Position numbers and translations under genes: made by a program. A stretch of DNA of 64,000 nt, from the NCBI GenBank assembly GCA_029964075.1, contig CM057147.1:17567513-17631512 (forward strand). The letters are read 5' to 3'. Source of the DNA: Patiria pectinifera. Lineage: Eukaryota > Echinodermata > Asteroidea > Valvatida > Asterinidae. Below are positions 1-11,175 of the stretch, piece after piece (position 1 is the stretch's first letter; the number at the start of each line of letters is the position of its first letter). Under the pieces are notes generated by a model. The model made no database searches, was not told where the DNA came from, and saw only the letters and a list, made by a program, of their open reading frames with translations.

Positions 1-40
1 GCATTCCAGGAAGTAATGTCTCTTTCACGTTTTCAGAAAT

Positions 41-385
41 GAGAAGTTAGTGTTGATTTTGTTAATTCTAAAAGAGATATTTCTTTGATCACGATATTGC
101 ACTCCCCCTCCTTAAGAGCGGTAGAGGCACACGAGACCATCGTAATACGCACTCGGCTCACATACCCCTTCCGCCATAATTGGATAGATGTATCAAAATT
201 ATTGATTTGCGTTGCTATAGTAAATAATTCTGACACTGAAACTGAAAAGGAAAATTTTATCAAAATGCGGCGGGCAGAGGCAATTAATGGTTGTGTCTCT
301 TTTGTACATGTTCATAAAATATTCAAGACTTCAGCCCGTTTGTTAAATTTCTACGCTGCAGGCACAAAGCAGGATGGCTAATATT
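41..385 (+). repeat. Dispersed repeat, copy A (MRRAEA repeat family)
   Basis: This stretch is a diverged copy of the repeat that recurs five more times between 10.7 and 18.2 kb. Shared landmarks in the same order are a TATTTCTTTG block near 80, a TTCCGCCA block near 170, a 'GACACTGAAACTGAAAA' block near 232, and an ATGCGGCG block at 265. From 265 a short open frame begins MRRAEAINGC and stops after 39 codons. It could be a remnant exon or simply part of a transposable element. The similarity is seen directly; any coding role is doubtful. Confidence 0.6.
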
Positions 386-2040
386 ATTAATAGGGTACAT
401 GCAGGTACAGGTAACATTGGATGCATGAATTAAAATCGCTGCTTGGTTGACCATGGGCTCCGTGCACATGTACTCCTTTAACAAAACGGCCAGAAAAGGA
501 GAGTTGGGGAAGTCTTGTTCCCGGTCCATCCACTGCGTATTTCGAATGATCCAAAGTTATTGTGGGACGGGGATTAGGCTGGAAGACCATCGCAACCTCT
601 AAGGTTTGATCAATCGTTGACATCTCTGCCAATATGGCTGACTGATTCACAAAAGGTGTATGAAGTTAACAGTATTTTTTTGGGCTGTGATATAAAATTA
701 GATATTTTATAGAATATAGGCCTGCTGTTATATGAAATGTTTAGGGGATGAGCTCAATTCTTGATTTAGAATGCTTATGAAGTGTGTTGAGATTTTTAAG
801 CGTGTGTGGTGCCGTGTACAAGCATGCCATTGTGAATCTCTAAACAAAAGAGGTCCACATAGAGCAGCGACGTTGTGTGGACCTGCCCGTGTCCGCACGA
901 GGTTTCCCCCTATCTGGAAAATAGGTTTAGAGGCATGTGTTGTGACCAGTATGCACATTACGTAATAAACCAGTCAGGCGTGACTTGGGCCATGCTGCCT
1001 GCTGCATGCGACCCAGTACAGTCAGTCGTTCCATGAACCTACACCTGTGCACATGTGGTTTGTCTTCCGTGTCAACCCTTTCCCCAGGCGGTTCAACTGT
1101 GCGACTCTGGTGCGACTCCTCCTTGGTATTGGTAAATATACTAGGATACAACATTGGCGACGAGTATAAACTGTTGCGTGCTGAACACTTATTTGCCAAA
1201 ACCATCTAATTCTACCTCCATGCCAAAACTTACACAACGCCGTACTTTTCAAAATTACAAGCTCGGCGTCTGTTGAACTTGTAAGTTCTATCATAGAGTT
1301 ATTTTAGCTTTAATATCCCTCGTTGTTGTCCTCAAAAGGAAAAGCAACAATTCATTATCACGCTTTCTAAGATTAATCATTTTGTATGAATTATATATTT
1401 ATATTGTATAAATAAACAGAGATCTGCTATAAGCCTTGCTGCGAGGTGCGTTATTGGAAAAGCCAATGAACTGCTAAAATCAGCCAGCTTCGTTTTTCTA
1501 AAAATTACTGCAAGTCAGGTCAAGCTGTTGTGTTGCATATCACTCCCGACAGTGGCGCTTGCAGTAAACTAAGTGAGTGATACGGTATTTACCATTTGTA
1601 TTATAGCAGATTTCAAACTCTGTGTAAAAACAGCAATTAAACTGTTTTCCCAACATGGCCATCAACACAAATAAGGCGTCCGTGAAACAATTGACGACTT
1701 TACCGGGTATCGGGATCAAATTTGCGGATACAGCACATGTTTGGGTTAGGTTTATCGGTCGCAAAATAAAGAGGAACACTCAAGGAAATCATGGTAAAAA
1801 TATGGGTTGAAAGAGTGTTCACAGTGGGAGTAAATAGAGTTGTTTTTGCCGGTTTTCTTAACTACACGAAAACAGGAATGTCCGCAGTAGTTATGTGTAA
1901 ATTATACGACTGAGGACTTGGGACAATGTGCGATAACAATGGGCCTGGCGCTGCCCGAGGACCAGGGCACTAGTCCTCGGAAGAATTTCTTGTACAAACC
2001 TTATGCCAGGAGCTGTCGAGAAAAAAGTCGAAATACATGT
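386..2040. other. No recognisable gene
   Basis: Both strands carry only short open frames with no known motif. A short hairpin (CCGAGGACC ... TAGTCCTCGG) lies near 1955-1981. I see no RNA gene, no clear transposon end and no splice-consistent coding run. Confidence 0.5.
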
Positions 2041-3359
2041 ACCCTATTTGTTTTGGTCATTATTTTTTACTGTTTGACGGTTGCCCATAAAATTAAATAT
2101 CATTATGTTATAGAGTCATAATGACAAGTCACTGGACGAAATTTCAATTTTCAAATAACGTTGTTTTGGGAGCAACAACTCCAACAAAAATTCCAAACGC
2201 CTTGGAGATCTACGTATCAATTAGGTCTATGGGAGTCGATTTACAGATTCGAATTTTGTAGCAGAAAAAGTTGACTTTCTTTTCTGAATAGAGGCTCTGG
2301 ATAATTTTTTTTAAGAGAAGTCAGTCCGAAATTTTGCACAAGACGAAGATCACTAGTTTCCACTCAAGCACGACGATAAAACCATGCTCCCATAGGAAAG
2401 CACACGAAAGTGCGAGGTGTATCTCCAGATCGTTGTGTAAAAAAAAATATTAAAAAAAATAGGAACATTCCCGCCTGGGGGTGTCAACAGCCTTGGCGGT
2501 TCCGCAACAAATGCTCCGTCAGTTTGATGGGCATCTCAAACGTCTTGGAGAGTTGTGAGTATTAAAAAAAATAAAAAATAAAACATAGGAAGTACGTGTA
2601 ATTATCACTTAGGTCTACGGCCGGGAGTCAATTTACAGACCTGTCTGAAACCCTAGTGGTCTCGCTCCATGCCTACTTTTATTTTTTGGGTGTTTTTTTT
2701 TTACAATAGAGGGCGCGCCACATATTCTCGATCTCCACCACTAAATTCGGTTTGGGGGCAACTACTCAAGAAATACAAGATGTATTAAACTGAATTTTCA
2801 CCCGCTGATTTGTCATGATGTTTAGCATTAGGAGATTTAATTTCACATGAAACCGTTAAATAATTAAGCTATTATGACCGTGACACCACAGTGTTTTAAG
2901 CGCGACAAATACAATCCGAATGAAAGACAACCTGGATTTTTCGCGTTTAACACACTTCATTGTTGCGATCATAATTATGTTTATTGCTCGACGGTTTCTC
3001 ATAATATTTAAACTTCTAATGTTACACATCGTGGAAAATCAGTGCACGAAATTTCAGTTTCATACATCTTGTATTTCTTTAGTTGTTTCTCGAAAACGAG
3101 TTGATCTTTTTGTTCAATTGTGCAGCATCCGTGTTGATACTTTGTGGAGGACACCACTATTTATGTGGCGCGCCCTCTATTTAACGAAACTTAAAGTAGG
3201 CACGTGTGCACGTTTGTCTTGGCTCAAGTGTTTAGCGACTTTCTCGAGAAAAAAAATTCATTTGTTGTTTGACGGTTTCTCACGAATTGAAACACCTGAT
3301 GTAACACGTTTTCCCCTGTAGTAATTGTTGATTTTTAAGTCGGATTAGAATTTTCAGTT
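2041..3359. repeat. Diverged duplicated AT-rich blocks
   Basis: Segments around 2060-2270, 2600-2650 and 2960-3330 share diverged phrases such as 'TGTTTGACGGTT', 'ACGAAATTTCA' and 'GTCTA(T/C)GG..GAGTC(A/G)ATTTACAGA'. This points to old local duplication or a decayed repeat family. A long open frame from 2920 to 3321 crosses these blocks but has no recognisable domain, so I treat it as chance. Confidence 0.4.
2705..3181. mobile_element. Possible short inverted-repeat element
   Basis: A perfect 20-bp inverted repeat (AATAGAGGGCGCGCCACATA) occupies 2705-2724 and, on the other strand, 3162-3181. It bounds 477 bp with no coding. The GGCGCGCC core is notable in AT-rich surroundings. It could be the termini of a MITE or the trace of a local inversion. 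No convincing target-site duplication is visible. Confidence 0.4.
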
Positions 3360-4095
3360 AGGCCGATTTTCTGTACACCGTAACTTCACTTTGGATGGGT
3401 TTTGTCCGCGTTACTAACAATTATATTGACGCCAATTACCTGTGTGTTTTCTCTCAATATTTCAAAAGCTTACGTTGCCAATTATGCTCAAAATCTAGGA
3501 AAAAATTCAATCCAATAAAACTAATAGTTTTGGAGTTATCGTGTGACATAGGTCCGTGTGATTGTGTTTCTGTTTAAATAGTAAGGCCGATTATCTGGAC
3601 ACCGTGACTTCATTTTGGCAGTTTTGTTTTGGTTACAAAAAAAAATTATATGGACCGTCGAAACACTATATTTTTTACTCAATATTAAACAGGCTTGTGT
3701 TCCCAGTCATGCTGAACAGTTAGGCAATATTTAAACCCAATAAATTACAAAAAAAAATTAGTTATCGTGTGACATAGGTGTGATTGTTTTTCTGTTTAAT
3801 AGTTAGGCCGATTTTCTGTAGACCGTGACTTCACTTTGGATACAGGTTTTGTCCGTGTTACTAAATATTATATCGACGCCGATAATGTGTGTGTGTTTTC
3901 TGTCAATATTTAACCTGCTTGTGTTGCCAGTCATGCTAAACCTCAAGGAAAAATTTCAATCCAATAATAGTTTTAGAGTTATCGTGTGATATAGGTGCGA
4001 TTGTTGTTTTTTTCCTGTTTAATAGTAAGGCCGATTGTCTGGACACCGTGACTTCATTTTTGCAGTTTTGTCTGTGTTACCAAAAATTATATTGA
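3360..4095. repeat. Tandem repeat, ~222-bp unit, about 3.3 copies
   Basis: The start phrase AGGCCGATT recurs at 3360, 3584, 3805 and 4028, giving units of 224, 221 and 223 bp. Each unit keeps the same order: 'ACCGTRACTTCA', 'TATATTGACGCC', 'TCAATATTT', 'AGTTATCGTGTGA'. Divergence between units suggests an old array. No open frame is shared among units. Confidence 0.85.
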
Positions 4096-5069
4096 CGCCG
4101 ATAAACTCTTTATTTTCAAAAGGTATCAAAAGGGAGGGGGACCCTCAACCCCCACGCCCACCACGAACAAATGAAAAAAAAAAACCTTAATTGTCCTTAA
4201 GTTCCCAGAATAACGTCATCCCTCATTGCAAATCTTGATTCAGGCCTTTGGTCTTTTATGTGTAGACCGCAACGCCTCATCCGCCTCCTCATTCCCTCCC
4301 CTTTGACAAATCTTGGACTTAAAAAAACTCAGCCACCCGGCCCCTCCCACTTCATTTTGAAATATTCTGGATCCGACACTCTTTAGTCGATTCTCCTTAT
4401 CACTCATTTATACCAAATCTCAAATCAAAATCACTTTTATCTCCCTGAATTAATTGACGCCTCTGAAATTAAAGATTGCAAGAGAATACTTTGAAATGAT
4501 TTGATACTCATCGCCGACAGTTTAAGAGTTTCGTTTACTAAGTACCATTTTATTAGATTGCCGGGAAAAAAAATTGTTTCACAATTTCTCACTGTTTTTG
4601 TTTCAGCTGCCTGCTGGATTCAATCTTGGACCACATAATTATTATCATATTATTGAAACATACTTGTTTTCAGCTTTTATGTTGGTAATTTGCCGTAGAC
4701 TTCGCTTCAAAAGGTGAAATATATTTTTAACTCTATAAGAATGAACCTTCATATAATTTTATATAATTACTTTGTAACTTCAATAACATAGTTTCATCAT
4801 GTGCCTTAAATTAAAAAGAAAAGTTGAAAAATTCACAAATAAGCACTTTCTACATCTAAATATTTCATTGTCAATAACAGAAATGTCCATAGATGCAGAT
4901 GCATTTAATCTTTTGAGTTCTAAAACTAAGCATAAAACAGCGTTTGTCATTTATTACAATTTCTTACTGACATCACAAGACTTTGACATCAAATTATTTA
5001 CTAAATTATCTTCACAGTCATTTGAATGGATGTGTGTTGACTTGGCAATATATAGTGGTCAGAATGATT

Positions 5070-5075
5070 TTTATT
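5070..5075 (-). terminator. Candidate poly(A) signal for lectin 1
   Basis: AATAAA on the minus strand lies 76 bases after the lectin 1 stop codon. The matching position in the second lectin copy reads ATCAAA-like sequence, so the hexamer is not kept there. Confidence 0.4.
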
Positions 5076-5150
5076 TTCTTTTGGATAGCGGTTTCGAATC
5101 TCTAGTCGCACAGAGACTATAATTGACCAGTTCATAACGACGTTGGGTTC

Positions 5151-5853
5151 TTAAAAGTACAGCTGTGGTGCAGGTCGGACGCATATGGCAAGGACTTGTC
5201 GATCACATGGCAAGTCATTCCATTTCCCTTCTGGCCATACCTCAGCGCAGTGCTCATTAGAATTCGCGTTATCGGGTTGATTGTCTGCCCAATTCCTGAA
5301 CTCCACCTCGTCAGTTCCATCCTGACACTTCCATGTAGCTATAAATCAAAAACAAAACAAAATAAATCAACAAATAAATACCTGCAGATGTAGGAATCGA
5401 CAAACCACTATGATTCTTCAAACGAAACACCTCTGATCTTTTATTTGTTGAAATTCTGTTAGTAATTGTGCCTCCTGATTCTTTGCATCTCCTAACAATT
5501 CTTTGAAACAAAAAATGTCGAACATAACATTTCAACAAACCTTCCTCGAGATCGCTGCAGTTGATCCAAAACTCGGATGGAATTGGCTCTAGCAGCAGGA
5601 GGAAATCAGCTTCCTCCTGAGACCGTGGCACGACCAAGACACTTTCCATCTTGATGCACTCATCTTTTGCCTCAGACCAAGTCAGAGGCTTCACGGTGGC
5701 TTTGTAACATTTGCCACCCCACTGGATCCAAGTAGAAGGACACGCCCCTCTGCGACCACCAATGGAGGCCTTACACATCTCGTCACCACCAGTGCAACCC
5801 ATGATCAGATGAAGGCTTATCAAGCCAAAGATGAGCCGTTCAGACACCATCAT
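5151..5853 (-). CDS. Secreted C-type lectin 1 (two exons)
   Basis: Joining 5853-5541 and 5338-5151 gives a 166-residue protein with one 202-bp phase-1 GT-AG intron. Residues 1-23 look like a signal peptide (MMVSER then LIFGLISLHLIMG). The rest is one C-type lectin domain: CPSTW at 38-42, GGKCYK at 47-51, WSEAKDEC at 59-66, an FWIN variant of the WIGL motif at 95-98, QPD at 125-127, WND at 144-146, and framework cysteines 66, 135, 149 and 157. Cysteines 38 and 49 fit the extra N-terminal disulfide of long-form domains. QPD is the family's galactose-type calcium-site motif. The product is probably an extracellular sugar-binding immune or recognition protein. A second in-frame Met follows the first, so the start may be either. 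No transmembrane segment or second domain is seen. Confidence 0.85.
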
Positions 5854-5930
5854 CTCTCAGGCCTCAAAAACTGGTGTCTGCTTCTGAAATGATGACTGCA
5901 CATCGTGTTGAATCATCGAAACAGAAAAAT

Positions 5931-6264
5931 ATCGCAGCACTGGTCCTCATTTTCTTTTAATTAAGAGTGGAGATACCAAGACACGATGGAAACTCCTCCT
6001 TTTGTATCTTAGACAATAGACCCTGCGCGTTGAGGGCGTCTCGAATGGTATCCTTTGTTATATTAATTTGTTCACGGTGACTGCACCAAAGGTTTATTCA
6101 ATACAAAACCACCCGCGTCCTCTTATTATGCAGAATTGATCATTGGCAGTAAACGTTTGACTCCTGTTGCCATATTGTGTTTGTCATCGGGAGACATTTC
6201 AAATTTAATGTAAAAGTTAACCTGCGATTAAAAATGAGATGTCTGCCATGCATTTTGTACTCAA
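5931..6264. other. Upstream flank of lectin 1, no gene seen
   Basis: This AT-rich stretch lies between the lectin 1 start side and the 3' end of a non-LTR element. It may hold the lectin promoter, but I see no distinctive element. Confidence 0.4.
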
Positions 6265-7254
6265 TAAAGACATAATAATAATAATAATAAACCATTCTTA
6301 TAAAGCGCATTTTACACGGGGTCCCAATGCGCTGAACAATTAACAGAGGAAAACACTAACATTATATATCATTTGCAGTGAACAGATGGGTTTTAAGATT
6401 AGCTTTGAAAATGTCCAGGGTTGGGGCTTCCTTGATGTGATTGGGTAGTTTGTTCCAGAGGGTTGGGGCTGCAGATGAAAACGCTCACTGACCGTATGAC
6501 CTTGTCGATGTTGAGGAGCAGGCGAGCAGGGATTGTGAGCTTGATCGAAGATTTCTACGAGGTTCATATTTATGGATTAATTGCTGGAGGTAAGTAGGGG
6601 CGAGACGATGGAGACATTGGTATGTTAGGAGAAGGGTTTTGTAGATTATCCTCCTCTTGACTGGGAGCCAGTGCAGATTACGCAGAATAGGTGATATGGG
6701 TTGATGGGGCTTCGAGAGGGTGACTAGTCTTGCAGCTGAGTTTTGGATGCGTTGGAGTTTGGCGATTTGTGAGTCTGGTAGCCCTTGAAGTAAACTGTTG
6801 CAAAAATCTAGGCGACAAGTAATAAACGCATGAGCAAGCTTTTCTGTGGTGTGCGGGTCGAGGAATTTGCGGATCTGTCCGATTTTATGAAGGGCAAATG
6901 ATGCAGACCGACAGATGCTATTGATGTGCGTGTCCATTTGTAGATTAGGTTGCATTGTAACACCCAGGTTTCGTACCTTAGAAACGGGCTGGATGGAAGA
7001 GTTGCCGATATGAACAGGGGGGAGTTGAGTATGGCTTCTATGGCAGGATGTTATATGAAGGACCTCCGTTTTGTCTGCATTTAATTTCAGTTTATTTGCT
7101 GTGGACCATGATTTAATGTCGTTAAGGCAGAGTTCTAACTGGGGAATGGCTGTAGGTCGATCCCGCTCTTTCAAAATGATGTAAACTTGAGTGTCGTCAG
7201 CATAAATCATTCTTCCGACACCGTGGGCCTCAATTATGTCAGTCAAATACTGTA
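6265..7254 (-). pseudogene. 5'-truncated CR1/L2-type non-LTR retrotransposon
   Basis: The minus strand encodes the C-terminal half of a reverse transcriptase. It has the YADDTQ catalytic motif near the start, then the conserved tail signatures LQRIQNSAARL and LHWLPVKRRI. The reading frame from 7246 stops at 6485. The tail then resumes in another frame (APTLWNKLP, then a stop near 6370), so at least one frameshift breaks it. The 3' end is an (ATT)n tract at 6273-6290, typical of CR1/L2-like elements. Endonuclease and the RT fingers are absent, so the copy is 5'-truncated and dead. The clade is inferred from the tail motifs. Confidence 0.85.
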
Positions 7255-7719
7255 ACCCCCACGGTTAGTCACCAAAAATCTTAAAATCGCTCGGCCGTGG
7301 TTATTAGAAAAGCGTGGGGCGTGGGATGGAAACTACATGACACTATAGGGGGCGCTGTTCAGGACACGAATGCACATGTATGCAGACGTGCGTGCTTACG
7401 TCCCTTGACCTAACATCAAAACGGTGCATTTAAAGCTTTTCTATACTATGTTCTCCATATTTTTTTACTATTTAACACACTTGGACTATTGGAAAGTTAA
7501 AAGAAAACGTCAACATCGGCATATTTCGGTTTCTCGCCACAAAATTGTTGGGGAGGGGGAGATTTTCCAATGGCCCTTCCATCCCTTCAAACAAAAGGGG
7601 GCATATATCCTCCCCCACCTCCACTCCCAAGCCCACCCCAACCCCATCCCCACCCCAGGATTTATGCCCTTGCCCAGGGCATAGGTAATGGAACAACCAG
7701 AACCTCTGTTATTTCAAGC
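7255..7719. other. No gene; C- and G-rich simple stretches
   Basis: The region holds unique sequence and a pyrimidine-rich stretch (7600-7665) that creates overlapping spurious open frames. No motif is recognised. Confidence 0.4.
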
Positions 7720-8687
7720 ATTTCGCAAAGGCGGATCCAAGGGGGGAGGGGACCCCATCCCCCACCCACACCGAAAACTGATGGAAAAAACTAAAATTTT
7801 CTTAATTTCCCGGAATACCGTCATCACTCATGACTGTAAATCTTGATTCACTGCTTCAGGCCCCTCCCCGATCGACAAATCTTGGACTTACAAAAACTCA
7901 GCCACCCCCTCCCCCTTTAAAAAAAAATCCTGGTTCCGTCACTCTTAAGTCGATTCTCTTTATCCCTCATTTCTCCCAAATCTCAAATAAATATCACTCT
8001 AATCTCCCTGAATTAATTGACGCCTCTGAATTAAACATGTCAAAAGAATACTTGAAAATGATTTGATGCTTACTGCAGACAATTTTGGAGTTTATTTCAC
8101 TAAATACCATTTTATTAAATTACTGGACACAGATTTCTTTTTCATAATTTTCTCAAAGTTCTAGCTGCCTGCATTTAAACTAATTATTTGTGATTGTTTT
8201 ACCGTACATTATTTTCAAGATATAATTTCTGTCCTCTCGATTTTTTTCTAAAGGGATTTTTATACCAAGCGAGAGTTGAATTATTGTCTGACTGCAATAC
8301 ATTTGCAACGTATTATTATTTCTAAGCCAAACGTCGATTTGTTTTCTTGTTGTCTCATTTAAAAGTGAATACTATGAACGGCGTTTGTATTTCAGAAAAA
8401 ACAGCAATTATTCCTTAAGTTAAATTTGAAAACAGCACAGACAGTAGTTTTGGATTAATATAATTACATACAATTTTCGAACCACTTTCAAAAATTTGAA
8501 AACAATTTCTGTCGTATTTTACATTTAAGACTCTAACTAAAAGTATTACCTTCACAATTATCTTTCACAATTATCTTATTTCAATTATCTTCATAGTCAT
8601 TTCTATACATGTATTTCGACAAAGTCAACCTATATTGGCCAGAATAAGTTTTGATTTTGATTTGGATAGCTGTTTCGAGTCTCTATA

Positions 8688-8804
8688 CAGGCGCGGATCC
8701 AGAGGGGGGTTTTGGGGGGTCAACCCCCCCCCCAGCTCTGTCCACAAAAAAAAAAAAAATCCATACAAATTCCAAAAAAATAAGTCGAACTGGATCCGCC
8801 CCTG
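8688..8804. mobile_element. 117-bp MITE with GCGGATCC termini
   Basis: The insert starts CAGGCGCGGATCCAG and ends in the complementary CTGGATCCGCCCCTG, with G/C and A homopolymer runs between. It is flanked by CTATA on both sides (8683-8687 and 8805-8809). The paralogous site near 5100 in copy 1 lacks the insert, which confirms both boundaries. The termini resemble hAT-type ends, but a 5-bp duplication is shorter than the usual 8 bp. Confidence 0.85.
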
Positions 8805-8855
8805 CTATAGTCGAAAGGAGACTATAATTGACCAGTTCATAATGACATTGGGTTC

Positions 8856-9588
8856 TTAAAAGTGCAGCTGTGGTGCAGGTCGGATGCATATTGCACGGAC
8901 TAGCGACAGATCGCAATTCACGTCATTCCATTTCCCTCCTGACCATACCACAGCGCAGTCCTCATTACCTCTGTCGTTACTAGGTTGCCTGTCATGAGTG
9001 TCCCAATTCCTGTACTCCACTTCGTCAGTACCATCCTGACACTTCCAAGTACCTACCATAAATAAATGAATAAAAAAAAAAAGTAAATAAATAAATACAC
9101 ACCAACCAATAAGTACTTGCAGATGCAGACATCGACAAACAATAATAATTCTTCAAGCGAAACACCTCCGATCTTTTATTTGTTGACATATTCTGTAATA
9201 TTTGTGCCTCCTGATTCTTTATCCTTATTAAATCATAAACATTTTTTGAAACAAAAAGTAACACTTAAAATTTCAACAAACCTTCTTCCTCGATATCGTT
9301 GCAATTGATCCAAAACAGGTTTTCAGCCTGTGGCACTAGCGGCTTGAGGAAATCAGTTTCCTCCTGAGACCGTGGCACGACCATGGCACCTCCCATCTTG
9401 GTACACTCATATTTTGCCTCAGACCATGTCAGGGGCTTCATGATGACTTTGTAGTATTTGCCGCCCCATTTGATCCAACTAGAAGGACCCGCCCCTCTAA
9501 TGGAGGCCTTACACATCTCGTCACCACCAGTGCAACCCATGATCAGATGAAGGCTTATCAAGCCAAAGATGAACCGTTTACGCACCAT
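8856..9588 (-). CDS. C-type lectin 2, cysteine-poor paralogue (two exons)
   Basis: Joining 9588-9282 and 9052-8856 gives 167 residues, with the intron at the same position and phase as lectin 1 (229 bp, GT-AG). The signal peptide core LISLHLIMG is identical to lectin 1. The C-type lectin domain keeps WSEAKYEC (55-62), FWIN (92-95), WND (144-146) and framework cysteines 62, 135, 149 and 157. Two features differ. Both cysteines equivalent to lectin 1 C38 and C49 are gone (now G34 and Y45), removing one disulfide cleanly. QPD has become QPS at 125-127, losing an acidic calcium ligand. The start was chosen to match lectin 1; an upstream in-frame ATG at 9675 has no signal-like sequence. The gene is intact and could make a lectin with changed or lost sugar binding, or be an early pseudogene. 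Confidence 0.8.
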
Positions 9589-9702
9589 GATTTCTCCGGT
9601 CTTACCCCACTGGGGTCTAGTGCTGAAATGACTAAACCGCCCCATATCAAGCTCTCGTACACCAGACCTCATCAAATATGCAGTTGATCAGATGAGTGGT
9701 AA

Positions 9703-10312
9703 TACGGAGCCCTTGAAGTGCCATCCAATATGTTGAGATCCAGCGATAATTTATCACAGAATGACGACATCGTAAAACTAGAGGGTCGACATCCTGAAAT
9801 AATTTATCAAAGGATAACGACATCCCGAGGGTATAGGGTGTCGAAAACTTGAGAAGATTTATCACAGGATGAGGACTTTCTGAAAGAGAGATTGCTTTCT
9901 CACCGCTCCACTAAACAGCATTTAAAATTGTCTTAGGATGTCGACATTTGGCTTTTAGGATGTCTTTATCCTGTCAACATCCTAGTTTTAAGATGTGATC
10001 ATCTCTTGATAAATTATCTCAGGATGTCGACATTTTAAGAGTAAAATGTCGTCATCCCAACTCTAGAGCTCCGTAGCTGTAGGATGTAGACATCCAGAGA
10101 ACATTAATCCCAGGATGACGACATCCATAAAAAAAAGGTCAAATGTCAACATCCCATTTGTGGAGTAATGAGAAACCAACCCTACTTTCAGGATGTCGTC
10201 ATCTCATGATAAATTATATCTAGATATTGACATCTTACGCGTAAAATGTCGTCATTTCGAGATAATTGTTTCACGATTTCAACATCTTGGATGGCACTTC
10301 CAGAGCTCCGTA
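9703..10312. mobile_element. Palindrome-rich inverted-repeat element
   Basis: Terminal inverted repeats of roughly 40 bp (TACGGAGC..TTGAAGTGCCATCCAA at the left, its complement ending CTCCGTA at 10312) bound 610 bp. The interior is a series of GGATGTCGACATCC-like and TGTCGTCAT motifs in both orientations (for example 9757, 9809, 9937, 10030 and 10080). No open frame is present. It looks like a non-autonomous foldback or MITE. No clear target-site duplication is seen. Confidence 0.7.
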
Positions 10313-10689
10313 GTAGAATCCATCATTTAGCCATTCTTTATGGTGCGAGCGCCAATGATTCAGTGAAAACCAATTTTACTCGAATGTATTCACTTTCGTC
10401 CGGAGTTCGCCAATATGGCGTTTCATATTGTTTGTTGCCACTTTTTTTTCAAATGTCTGGGTTACAGAAAATTCACATAATGTCTTACATTATTTTCAGC
10501 CTACGGAGGAAATGTTGAAAGTTGTGTTATGTATAAAGTTGTACTGACATACATGACGTGCACAGAATTAAGAAACAATCATGAAATAACTTTCGTTTTA
10601 ACGACACCTCAATTAAAAACTCACGTCACTTCTACATGTATCGCCCCAATTGTTATGCTTTTAAACTCGCCGGGCATGCTCAGACATCT
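10313..10689. other. No gene seen
   Basis: AT-rich sequence between the inverted-repeat element and the repeat array. No motif is recognised. Confidence 0.4.
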
Positions 10690-10938
10690 AGAGTAAACAG
10701 ATATGAGAATTCGGTGTTAAGATTTTCATTTTAAAAGGAATATTTCTTTGCACACTTCTTTTTAAAGAGTAGAAGAGCACACAGGCTATCGCACTCGCCT
10801 CACAGACACCTTTCCGCCAACTGCGGTATACGTACATGTAACATTTTCACAAATTGACTTGATGTATCTATACAATTATTGAAAAGCATTGCTAGAGGCT
10901 AATTCCGACACTGAGACTAAAAATGACATTTTATCAAA

Positions 10939-11175
10939 ATGCGGCGCGCAGAGGCAATTAATGGTTGCGTCTCTTTTGTTGACGTTCATAAATTATGCAA
11001 AACTTCAGCTCGTTTATTTCATATACATGCAGCGGTACAAAAGGAACAATGAATATACTGATGATCATAGGGTTGTTCACGATGAAAACGTACGCGGTTG
11101 CTATGATGCAAAGCGTACATGGCAATTATCATCTATGGAGAAGCTGGTAGAAAGCCTAGAGCGCATCAGTATCGG
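10939..11175 (+). repeat. MRRAEA repeat, copy B
   Basis: The short frame starts ATGCGGCGC at 10939 and ends after about 36 codons. Compared with other copies it has silent changes (TGC for TGT, GTT GAC for GTA GAT) but a diverged tail. Confidence 0.6.

Larger units (their letters stand above)
4100..5930. repeat. Segmental duplication, copy 1 (contains lectin 1)
   Basis: This block is collinear with 7720-9640. The match begins in a G/C-run repeat (4125-4380 against 7730-7945). It continues through 'CTCCCTGAATTAATTGACGCCTC' (4441-4463 region) and the 3' flank of the lectin gene, and runs through both lectin exons to just past the start codon. Between the copies lies unrelated sequence with a non-LTR fragment. 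Intergenic parts have diverged more than the exons. Confidence 0.8.
7720..9640. repeat. Segmental duplication, copy 2 (contains lectin 2)
   Basis: Collinear with 4100-5930 (see that entry). The copy differs by substitutions, small indels, and a 117-bp insertion at 8688-8804 that is absent from copy 1. A G/C-run repeat at its left end (7730-7945, reading GGCGGATCC near 7731) is shared by both copies and so predates the duplication. Confidence 0.8.

Noticed and set aside
2920-3321. Plus-strand frame of 133 codons
   Set aside because: Crosses diverged repeat blocks and one arm of the 20-bp inverted repeat; no recognisable motif.
4799-5122. Plus-strand frame of 107 codons next to lectin 1
   Set aside because: Not kept in the duplicated copy near 8400-8830; AT-rich composition; overlaps the lectin 3' flank.
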